Source: Halichoerus grypus
Taxonomy: Eukaryota > Chordata > Mammalia > Carnivora > Phocidae
Length of the DNA stretch: 64,000 nt
Direction: 5' to 3'
Assembly (NCBI RefSeq): GCF_964656455.1
Contig: NC_135720.1
Coordinates: forward strand, 104,978,696 to 105,042,695
Shown: positions 1 through 25,900 of the stretch, piece by piece
Numbering within the stretch: the first letter of the stretch is position 1
Layout: every line of letters starts with the position of its first letter
Notes under the pieces: model-generated
Database searches by the model: none
What the model was told of the DNA's origin: nothing
The model's input: the letters and a program-made list of their open reading frames with translations, nothing else
Program-made: the position numbers and the translations under genes

Positions 1-13777
<13,777 letters not shown>

Positions 13778-13793
<16 letters not shown>

Positions 13794-13829
13794 GTTGGTG
13801 GCTAGCGTGGTGCTTGACAGTTGAAGGTT
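13778..13829 (-). CDS. CAPN11: CAPN11 first coding exon (start codon)
   Basis: The coding part is 13793-13778, beginning ATG CTG TAC TCC CCA (MLYSP, identical to the human calpain-11 start) and ending with a single G before the donor GTAGGC. The 36 bases before the ATG run up to a strong C-rich acceptor at 13830, so this may be the second exon, with a non-coding exon further upstream. It ends in phase 1, which fits the next recognised exon at 8114. Confidence 0.8.
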
Positions 13830-14978
13830 CTGGGGGGAGGGGGAGGAGAGCCCCCACCCCCACCCCCACCCAGAACTCTCCAGTTGCAGTGGGAGACCCA
13901 CAGTGGCACATTTCAATAGCTGCCTTCCTCTTCTGTCTTCCTACGCACTGCCCACCCCCCACCCCCACCCCCGCCAGGCTGGCACGGTCAGTAACCTAGC
14001 CCCTTTTGATCTGTCTGGTCCCCACCCACCAGCCCAAGGGCCATCTCCCTGCGGGGACGGGAGTCCCAGCACCCCTACCTGGGGACACCTCTACCAGGCT
14101 GGCTGTCCTCATTGTACTGTCCAATCAGGACAAGTCTGAAGCCCCCTCCTTAAGCCCGACGCTTCTAGGAAAGGATTGTCCCTGACACCCCAACTTGACC
14201 CTTTTATCCTGAAAGCCTCTTCCTTTTCAAAAGGCACCTTCCCACTGACATGGCATGGCGTCTTCACATGCCCTTCTTTGTGTCTCTCCGCATACAGACA
14301 CCAGTTGTATTGGATTAGGGACCCACCCTATTCTAGCATGACTTCCTCTTAGCTGTTTACTTCGGCCATGACCGCATTTCCAAATAAGGTCACATGCTGA
14401 GATACTGGGGTTTAGGATTTCAACATATCTTTGGAGTGGGGGGACACAGTTCAACCCCTAACACTCTCCTTGTCATGGTTAGGCCACTGGCTTGGCTGTC
14501 ATGTCTATCCAGGGGAAAGCATGAACTCTTTGACCTGAGAAACCCGCGCTATAGTATAGTGTATGGCCGTTGAGGACAGGGACTGTCAAGGTCATCCCAG
14601 TGACCTTCTGCCCAGCCTGGCGGAGCGTTGGCCACAGAGCAGATGCTCAGGTCACTGAATGGAATCACAAAGTCTTGTCCCAAGCCGACTTTGGACAAGT
14701 TCTCCCCACCCCCCTCTCTGAGTCTCAACTTCCTCATCTATAAGAACATTAATTACAGTTAATTAAGTTCTTATTATGTGCCAAGCACTGGGCTAAGAAC
14801 TTTCCACTTGTTTAATCCTTAAAACAGCTCAAGGACATGGTATCGTTATCCTCATGTTATAGAGGAGAAAAGTGAGGGCCAGAGGTGATATGGTATGAAA
14901 TATATCCTTGGTCTCTGCTCCTGGTTCCTGAAACAGAGCTCCTAAACCCTTGGAATCTTATGAGTGATAACCGCGTCT
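13830..14978. other. Region upstream of CAPN11
   Basis: No gene recognised. A C-rich run at 13850-13872 precedes the CAPN11 start exon. 14231-14465 has old L1-like 3' text (TTTCCAAATAAGGTCACATG, GGATTTCAACATATCTTTGG). 14750-14875 is MIR-like. The CAPN11 promoter should lie here or further right, but no TATA box or CpG island marks it. Confidence 0.5.
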
Positions 14979-15179
14979 TTTTTTTTTTTTTTTTGATTTT
15001 ATTATTTATTTGACAGAGAGAGACACAGCGAGAGAGGGAACACAAGCAGGGGCAGTAGGAGAGGGAGAAGCAAACTCTCCGCTGAGCAGGGAGCCCGATG
15101 TGGGGCTCGATCCCAGGACCCTGGGGATCATGACCTGAGGCGAAGGCAGACGCTGAACGGACTGAGCCATCCAGGCGCC
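14979..15179 (-). mobile_element. CAN-SINE
   Basis: Reverse copy with target-site duplication ATAACCGCGTCTTTT / ATAACCGTGTCTTTT on the two sides. Confidence 0.95.
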
Positions 15180-16494
15180 CAATAACCGTGTCTTTTGTTC
15201 TAATGAGGTCATTCCTGGAGGACTTCGGGATAGCCTCAGGATGGGGGCTGGTGGCCAGGAAGACCAAGCCATGATTAAAAGCCTAGAACTTTTAGCCCCA
15301 CTCCTCATTCTCCAGGGAGGGGAGAGGGGCTGGAGATTGAGTTAATAAGCAATCATGCCTCTATGAGGAAGCCTCCATAAACATCCTTAAATATGGGGTC
15401 TGGGTTGAGAGCTTCTGAGTTGGTGAACACATTTACGTGCTGGGAGGGTGGTGCGCCCCAGCTCCACAGGGACGGAAGCGCCAAAGCTTGGGACCCTTCT
15501 GATCTCACCCTATGTCCTTCCTCATCTGGCTATTCATCGGTATCCTTTAACATATCCTTTTCCTAGAAACTGATAGATGTGTTTCCCTGAGTTCTGTGAG
15601 CTGTCACAGCACATTGCAAAACCTGACGGGGGGTCGTGAGAGCCCTGATCTAGAGCCAGTCAGTCAGAAGCACAGGTGACAGCCTGCGACTCCTGATGGG
15701 TGTCTGCAGCGGGGGCAGTCTTGTGGGACGGAGCCCTCGTGAGATCTGATGCTGACTCCAGGTAGCCAGTGTCAGAACTGACTGCAATTGTAGCACACCC
15801 AGCTGGTGCCTGGAGAGCTGGAGAACTGGTTGGTGTGGGAAAAGTCCCCTTTCCCTCATTTGGTGTCCGACTATTTGTGTGTGAGGACAACAGTTTTCCT
15901 GTTCAGGAGGTACGATGCAACTTGCCCAACGTCTCCCAGCTGGTAAGTGGCGGAGCTGGGATTTGAACCTAAATCCTCAGCTCTTGTCCATTATCTTCTG
16001 TTGGCCCCAGCTATAAAGGGAGGAAGAGAAATGGACTTTGGGGTTCCCTGTGGCCTCCCTCCTCCTTCCACGATTCCACCGTTACACCTCGAGATCCTTC
16101 CCAGCACTCAGTGTGGAGCTGGACACTCAATCCTGGTTCAGGAAGTGTGCGTCAAATGCGCGTACTCTAACTCCCCCTTTCTGACCTGGGTTCTGCCTGT
16201 GCCAGCTAGCCCTTACCTGGGCCCCCACCCCTCCCTGTCTGTTCACTGCCCCTTAAGCCAGGTCCCCAGCCTTACTTGGCCTTCTGGACTTTTCCATCTG
16301 ACCTGACGAAGGATCACTTCACTGCCCACCCCCTATTCCCAGCCTCAGAGCAGGTGATGGAGTGTTTCTGGTTTAATCCAATGAACCTGGGGAAGGCGTT
16401 TGGTACCATGCTGGCCATTTTGGCCTTAATAATTGTGGGGTCTTGTCATTCCTCCTCTTTGGATGTCAACTTTCTTGGTTGAACAGTCAAAAGT
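15180..16494. other. Intergenic CAPN11-TMEM63B, old repeats
   Basis: 15380-15900 resembles a widespread mammalian repeat (GTTTCCCTGAGTTCTGTGAG, GGGGCAGTCTTGTGGGAC, ACCCAGCTGGTG), family not assigned. 15905-16010 is MIR-like. No coding exon seen. Confidence 0.5.
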
Positions 16495-16707
16495 TTTTTT
16501 TTTTTTTTTTAAGGTTTTATTTATTTATTTGACACGTAGAGAGAGAGAAAGAGAGAGCACAAGCAGGCGCAGGGGCAGGCAGAGGGAGAGGGAGAAGCAG
16601 ACTCCCTGCCGAGCAAGGAGCCCGATGCAGGACTTGATCCCAGGACCCTGGGATCATGACCTGAGCCGAAGGCAGATGCTTAACTGACTGAGCCACCCAG
16701 ACGCCCC
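16495..16707 (-). mobile_element. CAN-SINE
   Basis: Reverse full-length copy flanked by a perfect duplication GAACAGTCAAAAGTTT (about 16481 and 16709), so fairly recent. Confidence 0.96.
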
Positions 16708-16914
16708 TGAACAGTCAAAAGTTTGAATGGGTTTCATGGAAGGATCAAGGGCCAGACTGCTGTTTGCAGCCTCCCGGGCCTGCTGTGTGTGTTCCCTGCT
16801 CCAAATTCACAGCCGGTTTCTGCCCACCCACCGGCTGGCACTCTGCTCCCCAGCCCTGAGACCTTGGGGACTCCGCCTGGAGGGCCACATCTCACAAGAC
16901 TGTGGGTCTGTCGT

Positions 16915-17093
16915 GGGGCGCCTGGGTGGCTCAGATGGTTAAGCATCTGCCTCCAGCTCCTGGGATCGAGCCCACTTCATCAGGGCTCCTGGCGCAGTGG
17001 GGAGTCTGCTTCTCTCTCTCCCTCTGTCCCACCCCCTGCGCTCTCTCTCTCTCTGTCTCAAATGAATAAATAAAATCTTAAAAAAAAAAAAAA
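16915..17093 (+). mobile_element. CAN-SINE with internal deletion
   Basis: GGGGCGCCTGGGTGGCTCAG head and poly(A) tail. The segment GGCTCAGGTCATGATCC is missing from the body. Flanked by AGACTGTGGGTCTGTCGT / AGACTGTGGATCTGTCGT. Confidence 0.95.
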
Positions 17094-18134
17094 GACTGTG
17101 GATCTGTCGTACACGTGAAGGCTGACGCCTGGACCAAGCTGCCCACGGCTGGCCACAGGGAACATGGGCCTTCCAAGCCACGTGCGTCAGGCAGCGGGCA
17201 TCTCTCCGCAGCCTGGGGGGTGGGCGAACCCCACACACCGTGTGCCTCCTGCCCCTTGCCAGTGCCTGGGCGATCTTCGACAGGCTTTGTGCCGTGTTTG
17301 CTGTCCCTGCTCTTGGTCATTTCTGGTTGCCTGTCTGCAAGCCTTCGCGATACCTGTTTTTTCTCTTCGCCCTCCTGCGCGCCCGCCCCCCCCACCCCCG
17401 GGTCTCTCCTCTTTTCTCCTCTGGGAGTTCCTTGACTCACTTTCTTCTCTGGGTCCTGCTGATGGGTGGTGGGTAATGGGTGGGCAGGATGCTTCAGGGC
17501 CCTTTCGGGCCACCTGGTCTTACTCCTTGGTTTTATTGATGAGCAGATATGTGCAGAGGGGAGAGGTGGCCTTCCCCGTGTTGCACAGCGCATTAGTGAC
17601 AGAGCCAGGACTGGAGTTCCTGGCTCTCAGGAGACCCATTGTACATGCAGGACACACTGCATGTGGCCACGTGGCTGGGAGGGCCTCTGGAGGGTGGGCT
17701 AGAGTGGCCACAGGAAATCTCTTACAGAAGGTGGATTACGGTTGGGTCTGGGGATGGGTAAGATTTGGCTGGCAGGAGACTTGTCTGGCAGGAGGCTTTT
17801 CGGGGCCTCAGGCACCCCTGAGGGGGAAGGGACAGATGAGTGGGGAGCCTGGCTCACTGAGATACTCAGAAGGACTTTTCCAAGACTCCATCCGGGCCGG
17901 TAACCTTGGACAAACCCCATAACCTCCCCGAGCCTCCATAAGAAGAGGGAAACCACACCCGCTTTGTAGGTACTATTAATGATCACAGCATTAATTATAG
18001 TTGACACTTATTGGGTGTTTTCCACGGCCAGGCGCTGGGCCAAGTGGGCACTTGGCATATCTTATCTCATGTAATCCTCACAGTAGACCCATGCCTGACC
18101 CTAGAGCAAGCTCTCTAAGGAGTAAATGCCTTAA
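17094..18134. other. Intergenic sequence, no gene recognised
   Basis: GC-rich unique sequence with several long but unsupported open frames. MIR-like pieces at about 17520-17620 and 18000-18080. Confidence 0.5.
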
Positions 18135-18147
18135 AACACATAATACA

Positions 18148-18541
18148 GGGACGCCTGGGTGCCTCAGTTGGTTAGGCTACTGCCTTCGGCTTGGGTCATG
18201 ATCCTGGAGTCCCGGGATCGAGTCCTGCATAGGGCTCCCTGCTCAGTGGGGAGTCTGCTTCTCCCTCTGACCCTACCCCCCTTCTTGTGCTCTCTTTTAC
18301 TCTCTCAAATAAGTAAATCTTTTTTTTTTTTTTAAAGATTTATTTATTTGAGAGAGTGAGAAAGAGAGAGAGTACATGAGAGGGGGGAGGGTTAGACGGA
18401 GAAGCAGTCTCCTTGCCGAGCAGGGAGCCCGATGCGGGACTCGATCCAGGGACTCCAGGATCATGACCTGAGCCGAAGGCAGTCGCTTAACAACTGAGCC
18501 ACCCAGGCGCCCAGTAAATAAAATCTTTAAAATAAAAGACC
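18148..18541 (+). mobile_element. CAN-SINE split by a second SINE
   Basis: The plus-strand copy starts at 18148; its tail resumes at 18513 (AGTAAATAAAATCTTTAAAA). Outer duplication ACACATAATACAG at 18135-18147 and about 18543-18555. Confidence 0.92.
18318..18512 (-). mobile_element. CAN-SINE nested in reverse inside the preceding one
   Basis: A T-run, GATTTATTTATTTGAGAGAG, and a CCACCCAGGCGCCC end interrupt the tail of the plus-strand SINE, forming an inverted pair. Confidence 0.94.
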
Positions 18542-18555
18542 CCACACATAATACA

Positions 18556-19119
18556 GTCACTTGGCACAATTCCAGGCACGTAACAATTGCTCAAGAAGTT
18601 GTAGCAACAATGACAACAAATAATGATATTATTTGGTGGACTACTGTGGCCCTGTTTTCTTGCCTCTCCCCTCCAGAACCACCTGCTGAGTGTTCTAGAA
18701 GGAGCTCTCCTGGGATCTTCCTCCTCCAGGGAGCCTTCTTCCTGGACCAGTGGAGAACCTGCGGTTTTGCTCGGCCTTTCTCCCTGAATCTCCATCCCAT
18801 TTGTGTGGCTCTTGGGGATTCAGAAAGTGGGTGTGTGTCCCCCTGCCGTCCCTCAGACTGAGCGGTCCCACCATTTCCTCAGGGCAGGGGGTAGAGACGG
18901 CGCTGAGAGGGGGTGCCAGTGTGACCGCCGCAGGCCCCTCCTGCCTGAGACTCCCCTCGAGTCTCCTGGGCCCATTCTCTCCTCTCCCTGGAGAAACCGA
19001 GCTCCCACACCAGAAGTCTCTTGCCCAGGCACCTAAAAGGCCCTCCAGATCCAGAGCAGGGTGCTCCTCGGTCCCCAGCCCACGTGCCCAGCCAGGGCAG
19101 CAGCGCAAATCAGATACCT
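18556..19119. other. Short intergenic gap downstream of TMEM63B
   Basis: Unique GC-rich sequence; nothing recognised. TMEM63B transcription should end within it. Confidence 0.5.
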
Positions 19120-19735
19120 GCCTCAGAGCTTTTCTTTTCGTTTTTATTTTAAAGGAAAAAAAAAAAAAAAACCAGTGCAAAAACCCATTGTTCCAGTGTC
19201 AGCCATGCCCCCCCCCCACCCCTAGGTCACCTCCCTGGCTGGGGGCCTGTCGCTTCCTCCCACTCTGCAGCCCCTCCCCCTCATGCAACCCACAGGGGCT
19301 GGAGGCGCCACTTCCTGGAGTGCCAGGTCCCAGGGGGCCTTGGGGGGAGGAAAGAATGGGGGGGCAGCCCCTGATCTGCCTGTGCCACCCCCCCAGGTCT
19401 CCAGCCTCGGCACCAGGTACCCCTCTTGGCTCTCAATAAGCCTTTCCTGACCACACTACTAGCGTGGGGGGCACTGATCTGGGGGAACCCTGTCCGCACC
19501 CCTCTTTGCCCCGGGTCCGGCTCGGGGCTCTCCTCACTGAGGTTGGGGTTTCCCTCCCTCCCTCCATGGTGGGGGAGAGTGGTGAGATCCCCAGGTTTAA
19601 ATACCTTAATGAAAGCAGGGGATGGGGGAGGAAGGGGCTTTAGACCTAATAAATTATTAGCGTTTTTTTTTTAGTGTCCATGGGGGTGCGGGTGAGGTGG
19701 GGGCAGGGCGTGGCCTCCAGGGCCCCTCCCTCCCC
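19120..19735 (-). terminator. TMEM63B: TMEM63B 3' UTR with poly(A) signal
   Basis: An AATAAA hexamer lies on the minus strand at 19148-19143, about 590 nt after the stop, preceded in the transcript by a U-rich run (plus-strand A16 at about 19156-19171). This is the only canonical signal between the stop and the next repeats. The cleavage point near 19120 is inferred. Confidence 0.6.
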
Positions 19736-19927
19736 TTACTGGTGAATCTCATTCTCTATGAGGCTGTCCTCATAAGACTGGAAGTCTGTGTCCGTGAGGC
19801 CATCAGGCGGCATCAGCAGCTCCTCATCTTGGGACGAGGACAACGGGGGCTCGTCCCCTGAGCTCCCAGGACCCCCATCCCCGTCCCCGTCCACCTCTGA
19901 GTCCTGCAGCACCTGAGCGATGTATTT
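19736..19927 (-). CDS. TMEM63B: TMEM63B exon 24 (stop codon)
   Basis: The 192 nt encode [40 protein letters not shown] and SLIENEIHQ with stop TAA (residues 771-833). It is a highly acidic tail. The acceptor has a good pyrimidine tract (CCTTTCCCCCTTCAG). Confidence 0.98.
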   Translation of the reverse strand, partial: KYIAQVLQDSEVDGDGDGGPGSSGDEPPLSSSQDEELLMPPDGLTDTDFQSYEDSLIENEIHQ

Positions 19928-22900
19928 CTGAAGGGGGAAAGGAGTAGAGGGTGAGGGTGGACAGCTGTTCCTCATGGCGAGGGACTGACTAGGGAATCTC
20001 AGGGTCTCCAGGGAGCGGGACAGTGATCCTCCCCCCAGGGAGAGGTGGGCAGTCCCCTCAGTGAAGCCAGATCTCTCCCTGCCCCGGGAGCTGGCATGGG
20101 CTTCACTTTCTGGAGGACTAATGGGACCCCTGGCTTTGGACAGAGCCTCAATAGAGGCTCCTCCCCACCCCTGGCCATGAATCAGGGTACTCACCGCAGA
20201 TTTGGGGACAGCGGCAGCAGTGGGGGGCCGTCCATTGCTTCTGGGGTCCACGACATCTGTCTCCGTGTGCTCAATCTTGAGGGGTCCAGAATGAGTCAGG
20301 GAGTGGGGAGATGTCTTTGCCCTCAGCCACCATCATGACCCCACTCCTTCTTGACACCCTTGCTGCCCCTGCCCTCAGCTCCCATCCATCCCCCTGCTCC
20401 CCTGCACCCCCTTGAGCTTCGCCCTCAGCCATCCCCTGCCCCCCTTGCCCCACACCTTGTAGTTGTGGGCACTGAGGTATTTGAAGTGTCCGAAGCAGAC
20501 GTGGCAGAGACAGATGACGATGGTGATGACCAGGACCACGAATGTGAACATGGACGTGGGGGCTAGGAACCCTGGTGGGGCGGGGGGCAAAGGATGGGGC
20601 TGCTACCTCTCCTCTGGGCACCCCCTCCCAGGGGCCTACCACCCGACTCTGGCTCCCTTCTGAATGCAGTCCTGCACTCCTATGTGCTGTGGCCTGACCT
20701 GGCTTCGCCCAGGCTCCTTGCCTGTGGCCCTTGGCCATCACGGACCCTCCCACGGCCTGCTCTGCCTCGACTCGGGATGGAGGCCCTCCCCCCGCCGACC
20801 TTGCCACTCCCTGAGGTGTGTGTGGAGGTGGCCCTCACCCGTGCGCATGGTGGAAAAGAAGAGCAGCCAGAAGAGGCAGAGGATGGGTGCAGCCACCACC
20901 TGGTTCACAGCCCCTGAGTGGATCTTCTTGTCCAGCTTGGCCGGCAGGTAGGCGTAGTAGAGATTGTACCTGTCTACCAGGTGCTTCAGCAGCATGTACA
21001 TGAGCCCTGGGGGAAGCCACATGGGCCTGACCTCGGAACCAGTGGCACCGGACCTCTGTGTGTCCGTCACAGCTTGTCCTAGTCCTTCCAAGATGGCTGA
21101 AGGGCTGGCCTCCCTCCTCCTGCCCGAGCCCCCCAGGACAGGACAGAGCCCCGGGCCCATCACAGGATCACAGTGTCAGCTTCCTCAGCTTCCCCACCTC
21201 ACTCCGCGGCCCCTCACTGAAAATCCTACTGTTAGAAGTCCGTTCGTTTGAGTCAGTGAGCTTCGTCTTGAAACCCTTAGTGTTTTTTTCTACCCTGTCC
21301 CTACACAGATGAGTATAAATCAGGTGGGAAGGTCTGTTTTCCTGGGGGCTGAGGGAATGGGAGCTTTTGAAAGGACAAGGAGGCTAGTTTGGGAGTTTGG
21401 AGTCTTCAATAACCGGGAATGGTGGTTAAGGGGTTAGGATGTAACGAGGGGGAAAGCGGAGGGAACTAATAGGGCGACAGCTGTGGAGAAACTGCTAAAT
21501 TTCAGAAGGAAGCGGGACGTGTCCAAGGCGCAGAGCTCAGCTACAGCGGGGTATCTCTGTGAGTGGCGAGAGCCCAACCCCACCCTGGAATCCAAAGGTC
21601 TTTCCTGAGCTTATGGGACTGTCTCCAAGTGTACCGGCGGACCCTGTGTAGGAGTGTGAGTGTGTGTGTGTGTGCGTGTGTGTGTGCGTGCGCGTGCACG
21701 AACACAGCTGTGGATATGTGATGTGTGTCCAAGTGCATCAGCTGAGCGAAGGCACTTGGTGTGGATGAGTATGGCCATGTTGGGGTGACTTTGCCCAGGG
21801 GCCCAGCACACCAGCTGGGGCCAGCCTGAGCTGAGATGGCTTTCCCCCTCCTCCCCCCCAGGCCGGGCCCCAGACTGAGGCAGGGACCGGGCGGGAGGCC
21901 CGAGGGGCCGGTCTCCCAGCCGGGGCCCTGTCCACTCAGGGCGGCCTGCCTTACTAGAGTGAAGCGGGTGAGGTCCTGGGTCCCCCCGAGCAGGGCCCAG
22001 GTCCCGGCGCGGCGGTGCCTACCGAAGGGCACGATGATGGGGCAGGTGATACTGTAGGTCATGACCACCGTGAAGACGCACATCATCCAGGCGTAGGCTG
22101 CGCCAAACTGGAACTCGTAGGCCTGATGCTGGGGGGGAGATGGGCAGGAGGGTGGCTCAGGGAGGGGAGGGACAGGCTAGAAGGGCGCAGGGCAGGTGGG
22201 AGGGGGCAGGGGGCCAGGAACGAAGCCATGGGGAAAAGAAACCCAATATCCAGGGTGGGGTAGGGCAAAGCAGATGGAAAGAGGGGCTGTGGCTGAGATG
22301 GAGATCAGGGTGGGTACAGTGATGGGCCATGGGTTGGGGAGGACCTTTGAGAGATCAGGGGCTGGCAGGTGGGTAGGCCTGGGAGTGGGATGCCCAGAGC
22401 CCTCGTGTGGGGTTAGGGCACAGAGACCCTAGGTCTAGGGACCCGGACCTCCCCCAACTCCCATCGGAACACTAGACTGTCAGGACTGGCAGGGTTATCT
22501 ATGTTGATCCATCGCCGCACATATGGGAAAACTGAGGCTCCAGCTAGGAAGGGGATAGCCCAGGGCCACGGAACTGGGTCCCCCGAGTTCCAGCACCCCT
22601 GTGCCCCCACACCCTAGCACGGCTGCCGCTGTTTCAGGCTGGGCCCACCAGGGGGCGCTGCGCGGGCCGCTGCGGCCCCAGGCGGCCGTACCCGCTTCAC
22701 GTTGCGCCTCTCGGCGGCAGAGCGCGCCAGGCAGAGCCGGATCATGTACATGAGCAGGCCTGGGATGCGCAGCAGGTCCATGGCGTTGCCGATAAAGGCT
22801 GAGGCAATGACGTAGTTCACGAAGAAAGCGCCGTTGTCGGGCAGGAACACGCACCTGCAGGCACCAAGTGCTCCAGCGCTGCCCCGCTCGGGCGGCCCCG

Positions 22901-25900
22901 CGGCTGCCTGCCCGCTGCCAGCACCACCTCGACCCCCGACGCGCCCTCCTTCATGCGGACACCCCAGCTCGGCTCGCAAGCACCCGTGCCCCAGCGCCCC
23001 CGGAGCGTGAACCCCCGGGGCAGATGCCAGGGTGTCCACAGACAGCTCCAACACCGTCAGTGTGAGTGGATCCGACCTGAGAGTGTGAGCCCAGAGGTGC
23101 CCCGAGAACTCGTGCCCTATAAAGACCCATGGAGGGCGCTCCAAACCCCTAAGGCCACCAGTGTTCAGGGGATGACTGCCTGAGATCCCCACAAAGCCCG
23201 TGAGACCCTCAAAGACCCCTAAGAGTGTGCGCCCTAAGATTACCCAGAAAGGACCCCCTTACACCTTAAATTAAGCCACAGTTACCCCCAGAGTGTGAGC
23301 CTCAGACACCTCCAGAACGCAAGCTCCACAGACCCTTCCTCAAAGAGGAAGTGGGGAATCCAAGAACCTTTGGAATTCTTCGGGGTGGGGAACCCAAGAA
23401 CCTTTGTCAATGCCCGTGACACGCCAAGTGTGAGCCCAGGATTTTTACAGATGGCTTAGAGCAAGACCCCTAGAGCTTGTGCCCACATACATAGCCACGG
23501 TACATGGCCCTCCATCCCCCCACCCCCAAACAGCCTCATAGGGCTTCCTAAAAAGGTACCCTGTAAGGAACTCCACGGTCACTCCTCTGGATAAGAGCCT
23601 GAAACTGCACAGGTCTTCCCATGACTTGTGCCCCATAAACACCCCAAGTATGAGCTCCAGAGTTCCCCATAAGTAGTCCAGAGTTGTGAGCCCAAGATTT
23701 CCATAGATACTTAAAAGTGTGGGCTCCAGGGACCTTCAGGGGTACCCCCAAATCACTCCCAAAGTATGACCAAGATCCGACTAGAGACGTCTCTCCAAAC
23801 CTCCTGAGTACAACTTGACTCCTAGAGTTCGTCCCAGACACAAGCCCTACAGGCTGTCACAGAGATGCCCCAGTGTGGGTCCCAAAGCCCCAAATATACC
23901 TTGACGGTGACCTCTACATGGGTTCCCAGAGAATAAGCCCCAACACACACCCCAGGGACATCTCCCATGTCTATACCTGAGCACTGTGGTGTAATCTTGG
24001 GGATGACCCTGCCACGCCATGTGAGCTCCCCCCACCACCACCTCCAGTGTGTCTCAGACATACCCACCCCCGCCCTCTGGGCTCTTTCCCTGGGGGCCCA
24101 GGTCACTCACTCAAACCGAATAGCTGCCTCAGCCAAGAATTTCTTGTCGAAGAGCCAGCGGAAGAAGAGGTCCAGGCTGGAGAGGAGGAGTGGAGAGGTG
24201 TGGTGGGGGGCTGGAATGGCCCAGAACACCAGGGAAGGAGGAGTCTAGTCCATGAGCCTCTGGGGACGCCCCCCAGCACCTCTGTAAGGGAAGTGGGAGC
24301 CTGAACTGCTCCCCTCATCCATCCTAGCCCCCCACCCCCCGCCCCGGCTCCCGTCCCATCTTCTGTAACCCACCTGCTCAGTCCCAGCGAGGGCAGGAGC
24401 AGCACCATGAAGATGAGGAAGGTGTAGCACTTGTGCATGGTGGTCCTGTTCTCCCCAGAGCTGGGGCGGGGGGCACAGGGGCAGGGGTCAGGTGAACCAG
24501 CCCCGAGGCCTGCTCCCCCAGCCAGGATGGTATCTGCCGGGACGGGGGCCTCCCAGTGTGAGGATGCTGGCCAGCCTCCCTTCCCTGGCAGCTCTGGGAC
24601 TGCCCGGGGCAGGGAGGCCGAAGGGGAAAGGGCTGCCCAGTAGGGACGGCCATACACCTAGGAGGGCCAGAGTGCAGGGCGTGTGAGGCGTCTCACCGTG
24701 TCCAGTGAGCTTCGAAGAAAGCCGAGTAGTAGACGATGGTGGGGAGCAGGGCCGAGAAGCACCACAGCAGCAGGGTGGGGAAGAACTGAGTGATGATGGG
24801 GTTCTGCAGCGGGGCACAGAGGGACGTTTCAGGCGGGGGCCGTCTGGCGGGCCCCCGTCTAGCTTGCTTTGCTTACCTGCCCCCTCCCCTGCTGAGCCCC
24901 AGGCCCCACGGCTCTCGGGGCCCCGTGGCAGAAGTCCAGATGTGCAGGGCGAGGGTGGGGGCCGGGCTCATGAGTCACTGCAGGGTGAGTTACTCTAATA
25001 GTTAGCATTTGCGGAGTACCTCCTAAGTGCCAGGCACTGATCATGGGCTTTACATGTATGGATCCTCCCAACAATGCTATTAGCCCATTTTACAGATGAG
25101 CAAACTAAGGCAAAAAGAGTGTCAGCAGGTTACCCAGCTAGTCGAGCGGTGAGGGGGGGATGTGAACCCAGGCCGACTGGGTCTGGTGTATTTTGCTCTT
25201 ATCACTCAGGAATTTTCAAACTGTCTAACTTGGGACTTTGAGGCTCCAAGGAGCTGGGCGAGGGAGGAGCTGGTGAAAATGACCCCTCACTCTATGGCCA
25301 TCTGAGCAGCCTTGCTTTTCCACACTGGGGTTCACGTAAGAGTCCTTTTGATAAAGGCATCCGAATCCAAGTTCGGAAGCCAGTGCTCTATTCCGAACCT
25401 CTGTTCTTGTATTGGCGAGATGGGATGAGGAGAAGGGGGCTTGTCTGAGGTCACACGGTCAGTTAAAACTGGCCGTGGGCTCGCTCTCTTCCCTGGTGTC
25501 TCTCTAGGTGCATGCAACCCCAGGGGTGGTGTCGCGAGGGGGAAGGTGGCAGGGAGCCCAAGAGACATTCCCAGAGGGCTCTGCAGCCCTTAGTCGTGGG
25601 GGAGTTGTTGGTAGGGCTGGCCTGGGAAAGCAGAACCGGAGCTAGCCGCGCCAGAGGGCGTTCTGGCCCCCCCCTGAAGAGGGACTCGAGGCCTGGTATC
25701 TGTGTCTCACAACTCGGCATGGAGGGGGCGGGGTGGGGCCCGGGCCTCACATTGAGGTACTCCACAGGCTTGGTGACGTTGAACTTGTCCATAGTGGTGA
25801 TGATGATGGCCGGAGTGGTGAGGAAGAAGAGGAGGATGAAGAGGACAACATTGATGACCAGGCAGCGCAGCCACCAGATGAAGCCTCGGATGGAGAGGTG

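Noticed and set aside
24697..24803. Apparent one-base deletion in TMEM63B exon 16
   Set aside because: My first letter count of this stretch gave 106 nt and a frameshift. Recounting against translations of overlapping frames gives 107 nt (GAAGAAAGCC on the plus strand) and an intact frame.
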